A DNA stretch of 64,000 nt, from NCBI GenBank assembly GCA_910589055.1, contig CAJURN010000017.1, forward strand, positions 1 through 64,000. The letters are read 5' to 3'. The stretch's first letter is position 1, and each line of letters begins with the position of its first letter. This DNA is from an uncultured Muribaculaceae bacterium (lineage in GTDB: Bacteria > Bacteroidota > Bacteroidia > Bacteroidales > Muribaculaceae). Shown here one piece after another: positions 51,430-60,614 of the stretch. Made by a program: the position numbers and the translations under genes. Below the pieces are notes generated by a model. That model did no database searches. It was not told where the DNA came from and worked only from the letters and a program-made list of their open reading frames with translations.

Positions 51430-52269
51430 TTATTGGAAATTGAAGAGTGTTTTTCCGTAGTCGGTCATGAGTTCGGAGACGGTGTAGGCCGGAACGGATA
51501 TTGCGATTGTGCCTTGGGCGTAGGAGGCGATTTCGTAAGGCTGATACACGAACACGAGGTTGTTGTCGGGGCTGATGTAGAAATTGTTTCCTGAGGGCAG
51601 GGCGGTGAGCTCGGTCGGGCCGATTGCCGATTCGAGCGCAGTGGCGCGTTCTTTCAATGTGGCAGGCAGTTTTTCGAGCCCTTCGGCGGAGAGGATGTCG
51701 GATAGGCTTACGACATTGCCATTGTCGAAGTCGAAAACAATGTAGCGGGTGGTGGACATTCCGTGTGCCGCGCCCGGAGCATATATGTAGTTCAGGACTC
51801 CGTAGGAGAGAATTTCGGAAGTCACGTTCTGCACGAATCCATTCACGATGGTCTCGCCTGCAGCCATGTCGGAGGCGGTATCGTCGGTTGTGGCCTCAGG
51901 GGTGTAGCCGATTTCAGAAGCAGTTTTGCGGAAATAGTTTTTGGCAATGGTCGCCTCGTCGGAGCCGATGCTGTCGAAGGCTGTTTTCATGATTGCATTA
52001 CGCAGTACATCGAAGCCTTCGCCCGGGACGGATGTTGGCATGAGCATGGTGGCCTTGGCTGTGTAAGGCACATCCTTGTCGCGCTGATAATCCTGTGCGG
52101 AGTTTTTGAGCGTGTATGAGGCCTTGTATGTTTCGGTTTTGAAGTCGAGTGAGCCGCTTCGGGCTATTTCGGACTGTGTGGAGGTCTGATTGGCACACGA
52201 AGCGAGCATAGCCGGAACTGACGCTGCGGCGATTGCCGCCATGGCGAGGGTGAATGTTTTCTTGCGCAT
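51430..52269 (-). CDS. DUF3298/DUF4163-type lipoprotein (RsiV-like fold)
   Basis: 279 aa. Lipobox MLASC (Cys about 24). The region YKASYTLKNSAQDYQRDKD fits DUF4163, and the C-terminal half GAAHGMSTTRYIVFDFDNGNVVSLSDIL to NFYISPDNNLVFVYQPYEIASYAQG is the DUF3298 domain, also found in the anti-sigma factor RsiV and in the peptidoglycan deacetylase PdaC. No anti-sigma or enzyme part is attached here. Probably a periplasmic-facing lipoprotein of unknown binding partner. Confidence 0.85.
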   Translation of the reverse strand: MRKKTFTLAMAAIAAASVPAMLASCANQTSTQSEIARSGSLDFKTETYKASYTLKNSAQDYQRDKDVPYTAKATMLMPTSVPGEGFDVLRNAIMKTAFDSIGSDEATIAKNYFRKTASEIGYTPEATTDDTASDMAAGETIVNGFVQNVTSEILSYGVLNYIYAPGAAHGMSTTRYIVFDFDNGNVVSLSDILSAEGLEKLPATLKERATALESAIGPTELTALPSGNNFYISPDNNLVFVYQPYEIASYAQGTIAISVPAYTVSELMTDYGKTLFNFQ

Positions 52270-52360
52270 AATTTCTAAAGTGTATAGTTTGAAGATGTTG
52301 GAATCGGCATAATATACCTATGGGTATAACACTCCGGTCTGCCGTATGGTTCACAAAAGA

Positions 52361-52386
52361 AAATCCGCCGGGGCTCCGGCGGATTT
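52361..52386 (-). terminator. terminator after the M23/LysM gene
   Basis: AAATCCGCCGG pairs with CCGGCGGATTT; on the minus strand followed by TCTTTTG. Confidence 0.75.
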
Positions 52387-52415
52387 GTATGCTTTGTTGC
52401 GTGTGGTTGCGACGC

Positions 52416-53402
52416 TTATCTTAGCTTGAGGCGTTGTCCGATTTTGAGCTTGGATGAGGTTGTCAGTCCGTTGAGCTTGCAAAGACGCTGCACGGTTGTG
52501 CCGTTGCGTGATGCGATTTTGCTCAGGGAGTCGCCTTTACGCACGCGGTAGCTTGAAGCCGATGCAGTTGCCGAGGAAGATGTGCCGGTGGGAGTACGGT
52601 ACGATTTTGTGGGATGATTCTTCAGATATTCCTTGGCGTATTCGCTGTTGGCTGCAGGCGAGAAGTTGCGGGCGTTCTGATAGGTCTGCTTGCTGAAGGT
52701 GTACACATCGGTGTGTGTGGTCTGATTGGCGAAGTCAAAAATCGCGCAGGGGTTGATGGCATAGCCCATGTAGCGAGTCTCGAAGTGGAGGTGCGGGCCT
52801 GTTGAGCGGCCTGTGTTACCACCGAGGGCAATGGGATCGCCGGCCTTGACATACTGGTCGGGCTTCACGAGGAAGCCTGAGAGGTGTCCGTAGACGGTTT
52901 CGAGGTCATTAGTGTGGCGCAGTACTACGTAGTAGCCGTAGCCGCGGCGCTCGAAGTTGGTTATACGCACTTTGCCGTCGAAGGCAGCGCGGATGGTGTC
53001 TCCGATATTGACTTTGAGGTCCACGCCTTTGTGCATGCGGCGGAAGCGTTTGCGGTAGCCGTAGGGCGAGGTGATGTAGCCGGGATGAGGCATGGAGAAC
53101 TTGCTCACGTCGATGTCGGCTGTTTCGGGCACGATTGCGTTGGCATAGCAGTTGACGCGTCCGCTTTCCCATCCTTCGGTGTAGATGTCAAATTCGGGTT
53201 CTTCCTCTTCGCTGAAGAGCGCTTCGAGGTATTTTGTAGTGTTCTCGACTGAGATTCCGGCGTTTCCTTGGTTAGCGAGCAGGTTGTCGTGCTGGCGGAG
53301 GTGACGGTCGGGGAGCTGGAAGTCCTGCGCGGACATGCAAGTGCCGCCGATGACGAGTGCGGCTGCTGCGAGTATGTTACGACTTATACGAGAGAGATTC
53401 AT
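52416..53402 (-). CDS. M23 metallopeptidase with C-terminal LysM domain
   Basis: 328 aa. Signal peptide to about 25. LytM-type M23 domain at about 105-230 with zinc ligands H124 and D128 (RMHKGVDLKV) and H206 in PHLHFE; the H of TVYGHLSG is also kept, so it should be an active peptidoglycan endopeptidase. A Ser/Thr-rich linker leads to one LysM motif (YRVRKGDSLSKIASRNGTT) for wall binding. Role in cell-wall remodelling or division in the periplasm is the usual one. Single gene. Confidence 0.93.
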   Translation of the reverse strand: MNLSRISRNILAAAALVIGGTCMSAQDFQLPDRHLRQHDNLLANQGNAGISVENTTKYLEALFSEEEEPEFDIYTEGWESGRVNCYANAIVPETADIDVSKFSMPHPGYITSPYGYRKRFRRMHKGVDLKVNIGDTIRAAFDGKVRITNFERRGYGYYVVLRHTNDLETVYGHLSGFLVKPDQYVKAGDPIALGGNTGRSTGPHLHFETRYMGYAINPCAIFDFANQTTHTDVYTFSKQTYQNARNFSPAANSEYAKEYLKNHPTKSYRTPTGTSSSATASASSYRVRKGDSLSKIASRNGTTVQRLCKLNGLTTSSKLKIGQRLKLR

Positions 53403-53522
53403 TTCTATATTTGCATACGCGCCTGATTGGTGATGACGCGTGGAGAGATATATTAATAAATTTTATGTGGTAATGGGTTCAGGTAGCATAAGCGGGGGGC
53501 GGAGAGGGAGAATGACGAGGCG

Positions 53523-53984
53523 TCATTTCTCGTCCGGAGCGTAGAGCGATGCCATCAGGGGCAGCTCATAGTCGAAGATTTCTTCGGGCTTGAAGAATCT
53601 TGCGATTTCAACGGCGGCGCTTTCGAGGGAGTCGGAAGCGTGCACGATGTTTTCCTGTCCGCTCATGCCGAAGTCGCCGCGGATAGTTCCGGGGGCTGCG
53701 ACGCGGGAGTTGGTGGCGCCTGTCATTGTGCGGACAACGTTGACAGCGTCCTTGCCTTTGAGCACCATCACAATCACCGGAGTGGCTGTCATGGATGCCA
53801 GAATCCAGGGGAAGAAAGGACGGTCGACGAGGTGGGCGTAGTGTTCGCGGAGAATCTTTTCATCCAGCTGCATCATTTTGATGCCGGAAATGATGAGGCC
53901 TTTGCGCTGGAAGCGTGTGAGGACATCGCCCACAAGACTGCGGCTGATGGTGGAGGGTTTCAGGATTACGAATGTCTGTTCCAT
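53523..53984 (-). CDS. ndk: nucleoside diphosphate kinase
   Basis: 153 aa. Phospho-His is H115 in ENIVHASDS. Other NDK blocks: FVILKPSTISRSLVGDVLTRF, HYAHLVDRPFFP, TGATNSRVAAPGTIRGDFG. It balances NTP pools. The ILKPSTISR start in place of the common ALIKPDAV and the insert-free length are a Bacteroidetes style. Promoter box TAACTTTG at 54080-54073. Confidence 0.96.
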   Translation of the reverse strand: MEQTFVILKPSTISRSLVGDVLTRFQRKGLIISGIKMMQLDEKILREHYAHLVDRPFFPWILASMTATPVIVMVLKGKDAVNVVRTMTGATNSRVAAPGTIRGDFGMSGQENIVHASDSLESAAVEIARFFKPEEIFDYELPLMASLYAPDEK

Positions 53985-54367
53985 GTCTTGATTCAGGAGA
54001 TTATAATGGATTCCGGCGCAAATTTCCCGATATGGGGAAAGAACGGAGAGGGAATTCTAATTGATTGACTTTCAAAGTTAGCGATTTTTTGCGGGCCTTG
54101 AAAATCTTTCAGGTATAAAAAATCTAAAATAATGTTGGAATCGTTTGCCGCACATTCTGCAACGCATTGTCGGGCAGGCTTGCAACCGTGCTCACAAGGC
54201 ATCTGTGTGCAGTTTGCGCCGCATTATTTCCGGTTCCTTTAATAAGACTGTCCCCCGCCGGAATTGTTACACCTGTCTCAGTTAAAAATAATTAAAGCAT
54301 GCTCCGCGCATGTAGCCTGAGCCTGCTTCAACAGTGATGATAATTGTGCAGATATAGATGAAGAGTG
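53985..54367. other. gene-free stretch between ndk and the 160-aa gene
   Basis: Holds the ndk promoter box (54073-54080) and no credible coding frame; a 69-codon frame at 53993-54202 has no start context and no family-like sequence. Nothing else recognised. Confidence 0.5.
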
Positions 54368-54850
54368 CTATTTTTCCATAATGAGTCCCGCAAGCAGTTT
54401 TACAGCGGGCAGGTGTTTTTCAGCTGTGATAAAGTGAGCGAAGCGGGTATCGCCACCGGAGTTTAATTTTACTTGATAATTGACTAAATTCTCGTTTTTA
54501 TTACTTCGGATATGCATGTCAAACATTCTTGAAAAAAGTTGACTCCTGTATTCCTGTGGAGTGAGGTCAGAATGACGTCGGGCTACATCAGTCAAGTCAT
54601 CACAATAAAAACAAAGGACGGCTGTCTCATTTTCTTTCATAAAGCGGTAGAGTATATCGCATACGGCTTTTAATGCTTTTATTCCGACTATGCCATTGCC
54701 TGACATACGAACTAAAGTTACATCATAAAATACTAATGTCAGAACCAATGGATCCTCTGTGAATGTCTGCAAACTTTCTTTGTCATAATACGAAAGGGCA
54801 ACCCTAAGGTGGTCGCCCTTTGTACTTTGTATGTCGAATGAAATGTCCAT
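54368..54850 (-). CDS. uncharacterised protein of a coupled small-gene pair (DUF6169-like)
   Basis: 160 aa from ATG 54850, chosen because it overlaps the stop of the 44-aa gene (TAATG); the in-frame ATG at 54874 lies inside that gene. Mixed alpha/beta: DISFDIQSTKGDHLRVALSYYD, LTLVFYDVTLVR, then AVLCFYCDDLTDVARR and the C-terminal FAHFITAEKHLPAVKLLAGLI. It resembles the DUF6169 group of short Bacteroidales proteins; no function known. AT-rich compared with neighbours. Could be part of a toxin-antitoxin or anti-phage pair, which is speculative. Confidence 0.7.
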   Translation of the reverse strand: MDISFDIQSTKGDHLRVALSYYDKESLQTFTEDPLVLTLVFYDVTLVRMSGNGIVGIKALKAVCDILYRFMKENETAVLCFYCDDLTDVARRHSDLTPQEYRSQLFSRMFDMHIRSNKNENLVNYQVKLNSGGDTRFAHFITAEKHLPAVKLLAGLIMEK

Positions 54851-54984
54851 TACACTTTTATAGTGAAAACACATTCCTTCGTGTTTGCCAATTTTGCAAT
54901 CTGCTGTTGCTTTTTGTCCCTCAGGGAATCAAAGACTTGAATCATCTTTGGAGAGGGTTTTTTTATGTTGATGGTTCGAGTCAT
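54850..54984 (-). CDS. 44-aa protein upstream of, and coupled to, the 160-aa gene
   Basis: ATG 54984, 44 codons, TAA at 54850-54852. Sequence starts MTRTINIKKPSPKMIQVFDS, then a basic coiled stretch DKKQQQIAKLA and ends in CVFTIKV. Small Lys/Gln-rich proteins of this style precede similar genes in other Bacteroidales. Promoter TATCTTTG at 55017-55010. The TAATG overlap and the good promoter argue that it is real. Confidence 0.72.
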   Translation of the reverse strand: MTRTINIKKPSPKMIQVFDSLRDKKQQQIAKLANTKECVFTIKV

Positions 54985-55009
54985 AATTGATATGTTTATT
55001 TGTTCCTTG

Positions 55010-55017
55010 CAAAGATA
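55010..55017 (-). promoter_or_regulatory. -7 promoter box for the 44/160-aa pair
   Basis: TATCTTTG on the minus strand, 25 bases before the ATG at 54984. Confidence 0.6.
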
Positions 55018-55093
55018 AGATAAATTTTTATCACAAGCAAGATGCCGCTAAAATTTTGTATTATAACACTTTCGCGGCGGTGAAGGTTTGGGG

Positions 55094-57079
55094 TTATTTG
55101 CGCAGGCGGGTGCGGACGTTGTCGGCAAGGGCGCTTTTGCGTTCGATATGGTCGAGTACCATCTTCACAAATGGGTCTTCCTCGAATACTCCGCGGACGT
55201 TTTCGAAATCGGCGTTGCGGCATGTATCGGAGTTTTCGGCGCCGAATCCGGTTTTGGACGTAAGCGAGAATTCCTTGCGCGCATCTTCATAGAGCATCTT
55301 GTCGAGGGTGACAACGCTTTCCTGCCAGCGGTCGACGATGTTTGCGAGGTCGTCGGCAGTAAGTTCCTCGACGGGTTTGCCGAACCAGCGTGCGAAGTTT
55401 TCGGCCACCCAGGTCCATTCCATATCGTAGTATGCTCCGGCGAGCTGGCGCAGACGGCCTTCGATTTCGGGAAGTGAGGTGAGACTTCCATCGGCAATTT
55501 CAGAACATAGTGTGTCGATTTCCTTCCGGGGAACAATCATTCCGGCGATATCTGTCCATTCGCCGCTTCCCATGGCGCAGTCGGGTTTGAGACGGGCGAT
55601 GACTTCCGTGTCCCAGTTGCGCAGGTCGCAGTCTTTCAGGCGGTGGATTACCGAGTTCCCGAAAAATTTGTCGATAGCCAGCGAGTAGTAGCGTCGACCC
55701 TTCCGGAGCGCGCGTGCCTCGATTGTCATCGAACGGTAGGCATAGTGAGCCGCAGTTTCGCCCGTCGTGGATTCAATGGTATCGAGCAGTGTGATGGCAT
55801 CCATCATCCTTGAAATGGTGTAGGGGCTGAGGAGGTTGAAGTTGATTGAGTCGAGACGTTCTTCCTCGGGCGAACGCTTGTCGCGTCGCGGCCATTTCTG
55901 TGCGTCGCGGATTGTGCCCACGCTCTTGATGTTTACACCCGGCACGAGGAAGCTCTGTCCATGGCTCTCGATGAGGTAGGAGAACGGCAGGGCCGATGTG
56001 TCGGGATGGTTGACGTGGCGACCCATCACGAGCGAGAAGGCTCCGATGCGTGCGGGCCAGAGCACGTAGGAGTCGCTGGTGGTTTTGGAGCCTCTTTCCA
56101 CGACGCCTTGGTGTATGGGACCGAGCTTGTACATGTGGTTGCTCTGGTTGGAGCCTGAGCCTGCGTTGAGGAAGGAGTACATTCCGGCGATAAGCAGGCT
56201 CGACTTGTGCATTGTCACGGTGTATGGTCCGGCAAAGATGGCGGCAGCCTCGCCGTTTTCGCACACGCAGTTGGCAAAGAATAGCGAATCATGGGCTGAG
56301 AAAAGGTGCGAAAGATGGCTTGCCTGTCCTACAAATGTGTTCACGAGTACAGCCGAATCCTCGACCTTTGCTCCGGAGGCAAGGATGAAGTGCTCGGCCA
56401 TTACGTTTACACCTACGGTCACGGGGTCGGCCTTGGATCCGGCGATTGTGCCGTCGACGAGCTTGGCTGCGCCTTCAATGCGGGCATATTCCCCGATGTT
56501 GACATTGGAGATAGTTCCGGCGTTGACAATTGTGGCATGGCGTCCGATGCGTCCTCTTTCGCTGCGGCTGTTTTCGGCGTGGTCGCGGATAAGGCCGCAG
56601 ATGGCGTCGGTGAAGGCGGCATCGTGGCGATACATGGCTGTCAGGTAGGCCAGCTGCGACGACAGGCGTTCGTAGATGGGCACTTCACGGCCACCGGTCT
56701 CGTTAAGTACCGATACCTCGGTGCCTATGCCGAACGATGAGTTGCCAAAGGCTGCTATACATTGGGTATTTTCGATGAAAACGCTTTCTTCGATGTCGTA
56801 ATTGGCTATGTAGTTGCCTATGCGTCGGATACACACGTCGTCGGCTACGGTACAGTTGTGCAGCGTGACTCCGGAAAGCCCTGCCGGAACGCTCAGACCG
56901 CCGGGACGGTGGAATACACGGTTGTAGGAGCCGAGACGGATGTTGCCGGAGAAATGTACGTCGCGGCAGCACGACGGGTTGAAGTTTTCGCCAACAAGTA
57001 CGTCGGCCCAGTTTTCGGCTGTACAGCCGTTGCTTTGAAGTTCTGCGATTTCACAGGAAGTCAAAATGCGATGAGTCAT
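55094..57079 (-). CDS. DUF4954 family protein with left-handed beta-helix
   Basis: 661 aa, without signal peptide. The first 400 residues contain repeated hexapeptide-like turns (for example NVNIGEYARIEGAAKLVDGT and HATIVNAGTIS), which suggests a left-handed beta-helix as in acyl- or nucleotidyl-transferases. The C-terminal 260 residues are helical (MMDAITLLDTIESTTGE to NVRTRLRK). DUF4954 is a Bacteroidetes family of unknown activity, and no known catalytic His pattern could be assigned. Promoter box TATCTTTG at 57165-57158. Confidence 0.88.
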   Translation of the reverse strand: MTHRILTSCEIAELQSNGCTAENWADVLVGENFNPSCCRDVHFSGNIRLGSYNRVFHRPGGLSVPAGLSGVTLHNCTVADDVCIRRIGNYIANYDIEESVFIENTQCIAAFGNSSFGIGTEVSVLNETGGREVPIYERLSSQLAYLTAMYRHDAAFTDAICGLIRDHAENSRSERGRIGRHATIVNAGTISNVNIGEYARIEGAAKLVDGTIAGSKADPVTVGVNVMAEHFILASGAKVEDSAVLVNTFVGQASHLSHLFSAHDSLFFANCVCENGEAAAIFAGPYTVTMHKSSLLIAGMYSFLNAGSGSNQSNHMYKLGPIHQGVVERGSKTTSDSYVLWPARIGAFSLVMGRHVNHPDTSALPFSYLIESHGQSFLVPGVNIKSVGTIRDAQKWPRRDKRSPEEERLDSINFNLLSPYTISRMMDAITLLDTIESTTGETAAHYAYRSMTIEARALRKGRRYYSLAIDKFFGNSVIHRLKDCDLRNWDTEVIARLKPDCAMGSGEWTDIAGMIVPRKEIDTLCSEIADGSLTSLPEIEGRLRQLAGAYYDMEWTWVAENFARWFGKPVEELTADDLANIVDRWQESVVTLDKMLYEDARKEFSLTSKTGFGAENSDTCRNADFENVRGVFEEDPFVKMVLDHIERKSALADNVRTRLRK

Positions 57080-57157
57080 AGAAATTTACCTTAGTTTATA
57101 CTCGAATGATTATGCGGACTGCAAACACGAGTCGTGGAGTGAATCCTTATTCAGCGG

Positions 57158-57165
57158 CAAAGATA
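57158..57165 (-). promoter_or_regulatory. -7 promoter box for the DUF4954 gene
   Basis: TATCTTTG on the minus strand, 78 bases before the ATG at 57079. Confidence 0.55.
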
Positions 57166-57211
57166 TTAAAATTTTTTAAAAACGCCAAAGACGACCTGCG
57201 AGTGAACATAA

Positions 57212-57247
57212 AACGAGCCGCACTCCATGGCTGGCGCGCGGCTCGTT
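57212..57247 (-). terminator. hairpin ending the arabinose operon
   Basis: AACGAGCCGC pairs with GCGGCTCGTT just downstream of the araB stop (57271). The following sequence is only moderately T-rich. Confidence 0.6.
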
Positions 57248-57270
57248 ATAGGGGCTAAATGTGTATGGGG

Positions 57271-58869
57271 TTATTTCTTGTATTTAACTGCGGCGGCTTC
57301 GATTGGCAGACATTCCTTGTAGTTTTCGATGTAGCGGTTGAAGCCTTCGACATCTTCCTCTGTGGGGGTGATTTTCACACCGGCGTCGCCTGCGAACACC
57401 ACTGTGTCGAGCCAGTCGGCGAGTGTGCGTTCGTCATTGTTGTTCACAAGGTATGAAGCGAGCAGAGCCATACCCCATGCCCCGCCTTCTCCGGCGGTTT
57501 CCATCACGGAGATGGGCGAGTTGATGGCGGCTGCGAGGATTCGCTGGCCCACGCCTTTTGTCTTGAACAATCCGCCGTGGCCTGTGATGCGGTCAACCTT
57601 GATTTTCTCGTCGTTGAAAAGGATGTCGTTGCCGAGTTTAAGCACGGCAACGGAAGCATGCAGGTGTGAACGCATGAAGTTGGCGAGATTGAAGCGGTTG
57701 CCCACGGTGCGTACAAACATCGGGCGGCCTTCTTCAAGTCCGGTCACGGGTTCGCCCGAGAAGTAGTTGTAGGCCATGAGACCTCCGCAATCGGGGTCGC
57801 CGTTGAGGGCGTTGTTGTAGAGCTTTCCGTAGATGTCGTTCATGTCGACGGGCAGGCCAAGAAGCTCGGTGTATTCACGGAAGAGTCCTACCCATGCGTT
57901 GAGGTCGGATGTGCAGTTGTTGCAGTGTACCATGGCAACGAGACTTCCGTCGGGAGTTGTCACCATGTCGATCATTTCGTAGGGCTTGGAGAGGTCTTTC
58001 TCGAGCACGATCATCGAGAAAGATGATGTTCCGGCGGAGACGTTACCGGTGCGCTGCTTCACGGCGTTTGTAGCCACCATGCCTGTGCCTGCGTCACCTT
58101 CGGGAGGACACACGGGGATGCCTGCCTTGAGGTGGCCCGAGATATCGAGCTTGTTGGCGCCTTCTTCGGTGAGCACGCCTCCGCTTTCGCCAGCAAGGAG
58201 AACTTTGGGAAGTATGTCGGTGAGTTTCCAGTCATAACCCTTGTCGGCGATGAGGTTGTCGAATTTGGCAATCATTTCGGCCGAGTAGTTCTTTGTTTCG
58301 GGGTCGATGGGGAGCATGCCGGATGCGTCGCCTATGCCGAGAACCTTCTCGCCGGTGAGCTGCCAGTGGATGTAGCCTGCGAGTGTGGTGAGGAAAGCGA
58401 TGTCCTTCACGTGCTCCTCGCCGTTGAGGATGGCCTGGTAGAGGTGGGAGATACTCCAGCGAAGGGGGATGTTGTATACGAAGAGTTCCGACAGTTCGGC
58501 TGCGGCAGGTCCGGTGTTGGTGTTGCGCCAGGTGCGGAAGGCGGCAAGCATTTCGCCGTCCTTGTCAAAGGGCATGTAGCCGTGCATCATGGCGCTGACG
58601 CCGATGGCTGCGAGGTTTTCGATTTCGACGTCGTACAGTGCCTTTACATTGGCGCGGAGGTCGCGGTAGCAGTCCTGCACACCAAACCAGATGGCTTCGA
58701 GGCTATATGTCCACAGGCCGTTGACGAGCTGGTTTTCCCACTCGTGGCTACCCTGTGCGATGGGCTTGTTTTCCTGGTCGATAAGCACGGCCTTGATGCG
58801 GGTTGAGCCGAACTCGATGCCTAAGATGGCCTTGCCTGCTTCTATTGTTTCTTTTGCGTTGTTGATCAT
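57271..58869 (-). CDS. araB: FGGY-family kinase, probable L-ribulokinase
   Basis: 532 aa from ATG 58869; an ATG at 58881 adds four residues. ATP/sugar kinase fold: GIEFGSTRIKAVLID start, GYIHWQLTG, PEGDAGTGMVATNAV, SAGTSSFSMIV and C-terminal ITGHGGLFKTKGVGQ. It lies next to araA and araD, so the substrate is L-ribulose, forming L-ribulose 5-phosphate (inferred from context; FGGY sequence alone also allows xylulose). It is separated from araA by a hairpin at 58916-58962. Confidence 0.88.
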   Translation of the reverse strand: MINNAKETIEAGKAILGIEFGSTRIKAVLIDQENKPIAQGSHEWENQLVNGLWTYSLEAIWFGVQDCYRDLRANVKALYDVEIENLAAIGVSAMMHGYMPFDKDGEMLAAFRTWRNTNTGPAAAELSELFVYNIPLRWSISHLYQAILNGEEHVKDIAFLTTLAGYIHWQLTGEKVLGIGDASGMLPIDPETKNYSAEMIAKFDNLIADKGYDWKLTDILPKVLLAGESGGVLTEEGANKLDISGHLKAGIPVCPPEGDAGTGMVATNAVKQRTGNVSAGTSSFSMIVLEKDLSKPYEMIDMVTTPDGSLVAMVHCNNCTSDLNAWVGLFREYTELLGLPVDMNDIYGKLYNNALNGDPDCGGLMAYNYFSGEPVTGLEEGRPMFVRTVGNRFNLANFMRSHLHASVAVLKLGNDILFNDEKIKVDRITGHGGLFKTKGVGQRILAAAINSPISVMETAGEGGAWGMALLASYLVNNNDERTLADWLDTVVFAGDAGVKITPTEEDVEGFNRYIENYKECLPIEAAAVKYKK

Positions 58870-58915
58870 AACGGTAATCAAGTGTTGGATGATTGGTCTA
58901 AGGAGAATGATAGAG

Positions 58916-58962
58916 AAATGGCCGCACCGGAATGTCTTGTCCGGATTCCGATGCGGCCATTT
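58916..58962 (-). terminator. intercistronic hairpin between araA and araB
   Basis: AAATGGCCGCACCGGAAT pairs with ATTCCGATGCGGCCATTT (one mismatch). Without a T-run it may stabilise or attenuate the mRNA between the two genes. Confidence 0.6.
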
Positions 58963-58980
58963 GTTATTTATCGCTTATGA

Positions 58981-60522
58981 TCAGCAGAGTGATTTGTTGA
59001 GCATGTAGTACACTTCGTTCCAGCGGAGTTCGTTCTTGAAGGCGGGAATTGTGGTGTCTTTGTCGATGCGTACCATCTCGATGCCTGCGATTTCGGCGTA
59101 GTCTTCCCAGTATTCGGGAGTGAGGTCGTAGGAGAAGCAGGAGTGGTGTGTGCCACCGGCGAGAATCCATGCTGCGGCGCCTACCTCGAAGTTGGGCATG
59201 GGAATCCAGAGTGCGGATGCCACGGGGAGTTTGGGCAGGGGCTTGGATTTGATACATTCAACGTCGTTGACGATGAGACGGAAGCGGTTGCCGAGGTCTA
59301 CAACGGTTGCTGTTACGCCTGCGTCGGGCTTGGAGGTGAATACAAGGCGGGCGGTCTGTGCCTTGCGGATACCGATTCCGAGGAAGTGTACTTCCAGGCG
59401 GGGACGTTCTTCGGCAATCAGCGGGCACACCTCGAGCATGTGAGCCTGGAGGATAGAGCTGTTGGCGCCGTCGAAGTTAAGTGTGTAGTCCTCGAGGAAG
59501 GAGCATCCCTTGGGAAGACCCTGCGACATGAACCAGACTGTGCGGTAGAGGGCTGCGCTCTTCCAATCGCCTTCGGCACCGAAACCGTAGCCTTCGGCCA
59601 TAAGACGCTGTGAGGCAAGACCGGGAATCTGGTCGAAACCTACGAAATGCGGGTCGTTGATGTCCCAGTCGCCGAGGTCGTCGAAGTTGGTTGTGAAGCC
59701 CTTGGCACCGGTGTCCTTGAGGATTGCGCGGAGGGCGAGTTCGGCGCGTGCTGCGCTGTGGATTGATTTGTAGCCTTCGGAAGCCTTGTCTTCGAGAGCT
59801 GCGTCGTGGGCGTAGAGCTTGAAGTATTCAGCGACGAGAGCGTCGGTGTCGGCGTCGGAAACTTTCTTCCAGTAGTCCATCAGCTTGCTCACGGGGCAGT
59901 AGTCCACGTGATAGCCGAGACGCTGTTCGGCCTCAACCTTGTCGCCGTCGGTAACGGCCACGTTGTTCATCTGGTCGCCGAAGCGGAGGATGAGCATGTC
60001 CTGGGAGTCGGCCCAAGCTGCTGCCACGCGTTCCCAAACGGCAATCTTATCAAGTACTTTGGGGTCGGTCCAGTGGCCTACCACAACTTTGCGGCGGATA
60101 CGCATGCGGGTGCAGATGTGTCCGAATTCGCGGTCGCCGTGTGCGCTCTGGTTCAGGTTCATGAAGTCCATATCCATGGTGTCCCAGGGAATTTCGGCGT
60201 TGTATTGGGTGTGGAAGTGGAGCAGGGGCTTGTTGAGCTGCTGGAGACCGTGGATCCACATCTTGGCGGGAGAGAAGGTGTGCATCCAGGTGATGATACC
60301 GGCGCAACGGGGGTCGTTGTTGGCGGCTTTCATGATGTCGGCTACTTCCTTGGAAGAGTTGGCCGTGCCTTTGTAAACCACCTTGACGGGCAGACGGCCT
60401 GAGTTGTTGAGGCCTTCTACCATTTCTTTTGAATGTGCGTCAACGGCTACAACTGCGTCGCCACCGTAGAGAAGCTGGGCACCTGTGACCCACCATATTT
60501 CGTAATTGCTGAAATTTTCCAT
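58981..60522 (-). CDS. araA: L-arabinose isomerase
   Basis: 513 aa from ATG 60522 (MENFSNYEIWWVTGAQLLYG); the much longer frame to 60792 runs through araD sequence. L-arabinose to L-ribulose, Mn-dependent. Conserved blocks: ITWMHTFSPAKMWI, LLHFHTQYNAEIPWDTMDMDFMN split by family pattern, RFGDQMNNVAVTDGDKVEAE, AEGYGFGAEGDWK and the C-terminal TTIPAFKNELRWNEVYY. Gene order araD-araA-araB follows. Confidence 0.97.
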   Translation of the reverse strand: MENFSNYEIWWVTGAQLLYGGDAVVAVDAHSKEMVEGLNNSGRLPVKVVYKGTANSSKEVADIMKAANNDPRCAGIITWMHTFSPAKMWIHGLQQLNKPLLHFHTQYNAEIPWDTMDMDFMNLNQSAHGDREFGHICTRMRIRRKVVVGHWTDPKVLDKIAVWERVAAAWADSQDMLILRFGDQMNNVAVTDGDKVEAEQRLGYHVDYCPVSKLMDYWKKVSDADTDALVAEYFKLYAHDAALEDKASEGYKSIHSAARAELALRAILKDTGAKGFTTNFDDLGDWDINDPHFVGFDQIPGLASQRLMAEGYGFGAEGDWKSAALYRTVWFMSQGLPKGCSFLEDYTLNFDGANSSILQAHMLEVCPLIAEERPRLEVHFLGIGIRKAQTARLVFTSKPDAGVTATVVDLGNRFRLIVNDVECIKSKPLPKLPVASALWIPMPNFEVGAAAWILAGGTHHSCFSYDLTPEYWEDYAEIAGIEMVRIDKDTTIPAFKNELRWNEVYYMLNKSLC

Positions 60523-60614
60523 GATTGATAATCTTTTATATTGTTTGAACTGAAATTTTGATTGAAGGGAGGTTGAGTGTAATTCTGTGGTTATGATGTA
60601 GGGGTGCCCCGGAC

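Noticed and set aside
53993..54202. 69-codon frame upstream of ndk
   Set aside because: Overlaps the ndk promoter and start region, no family-like features.
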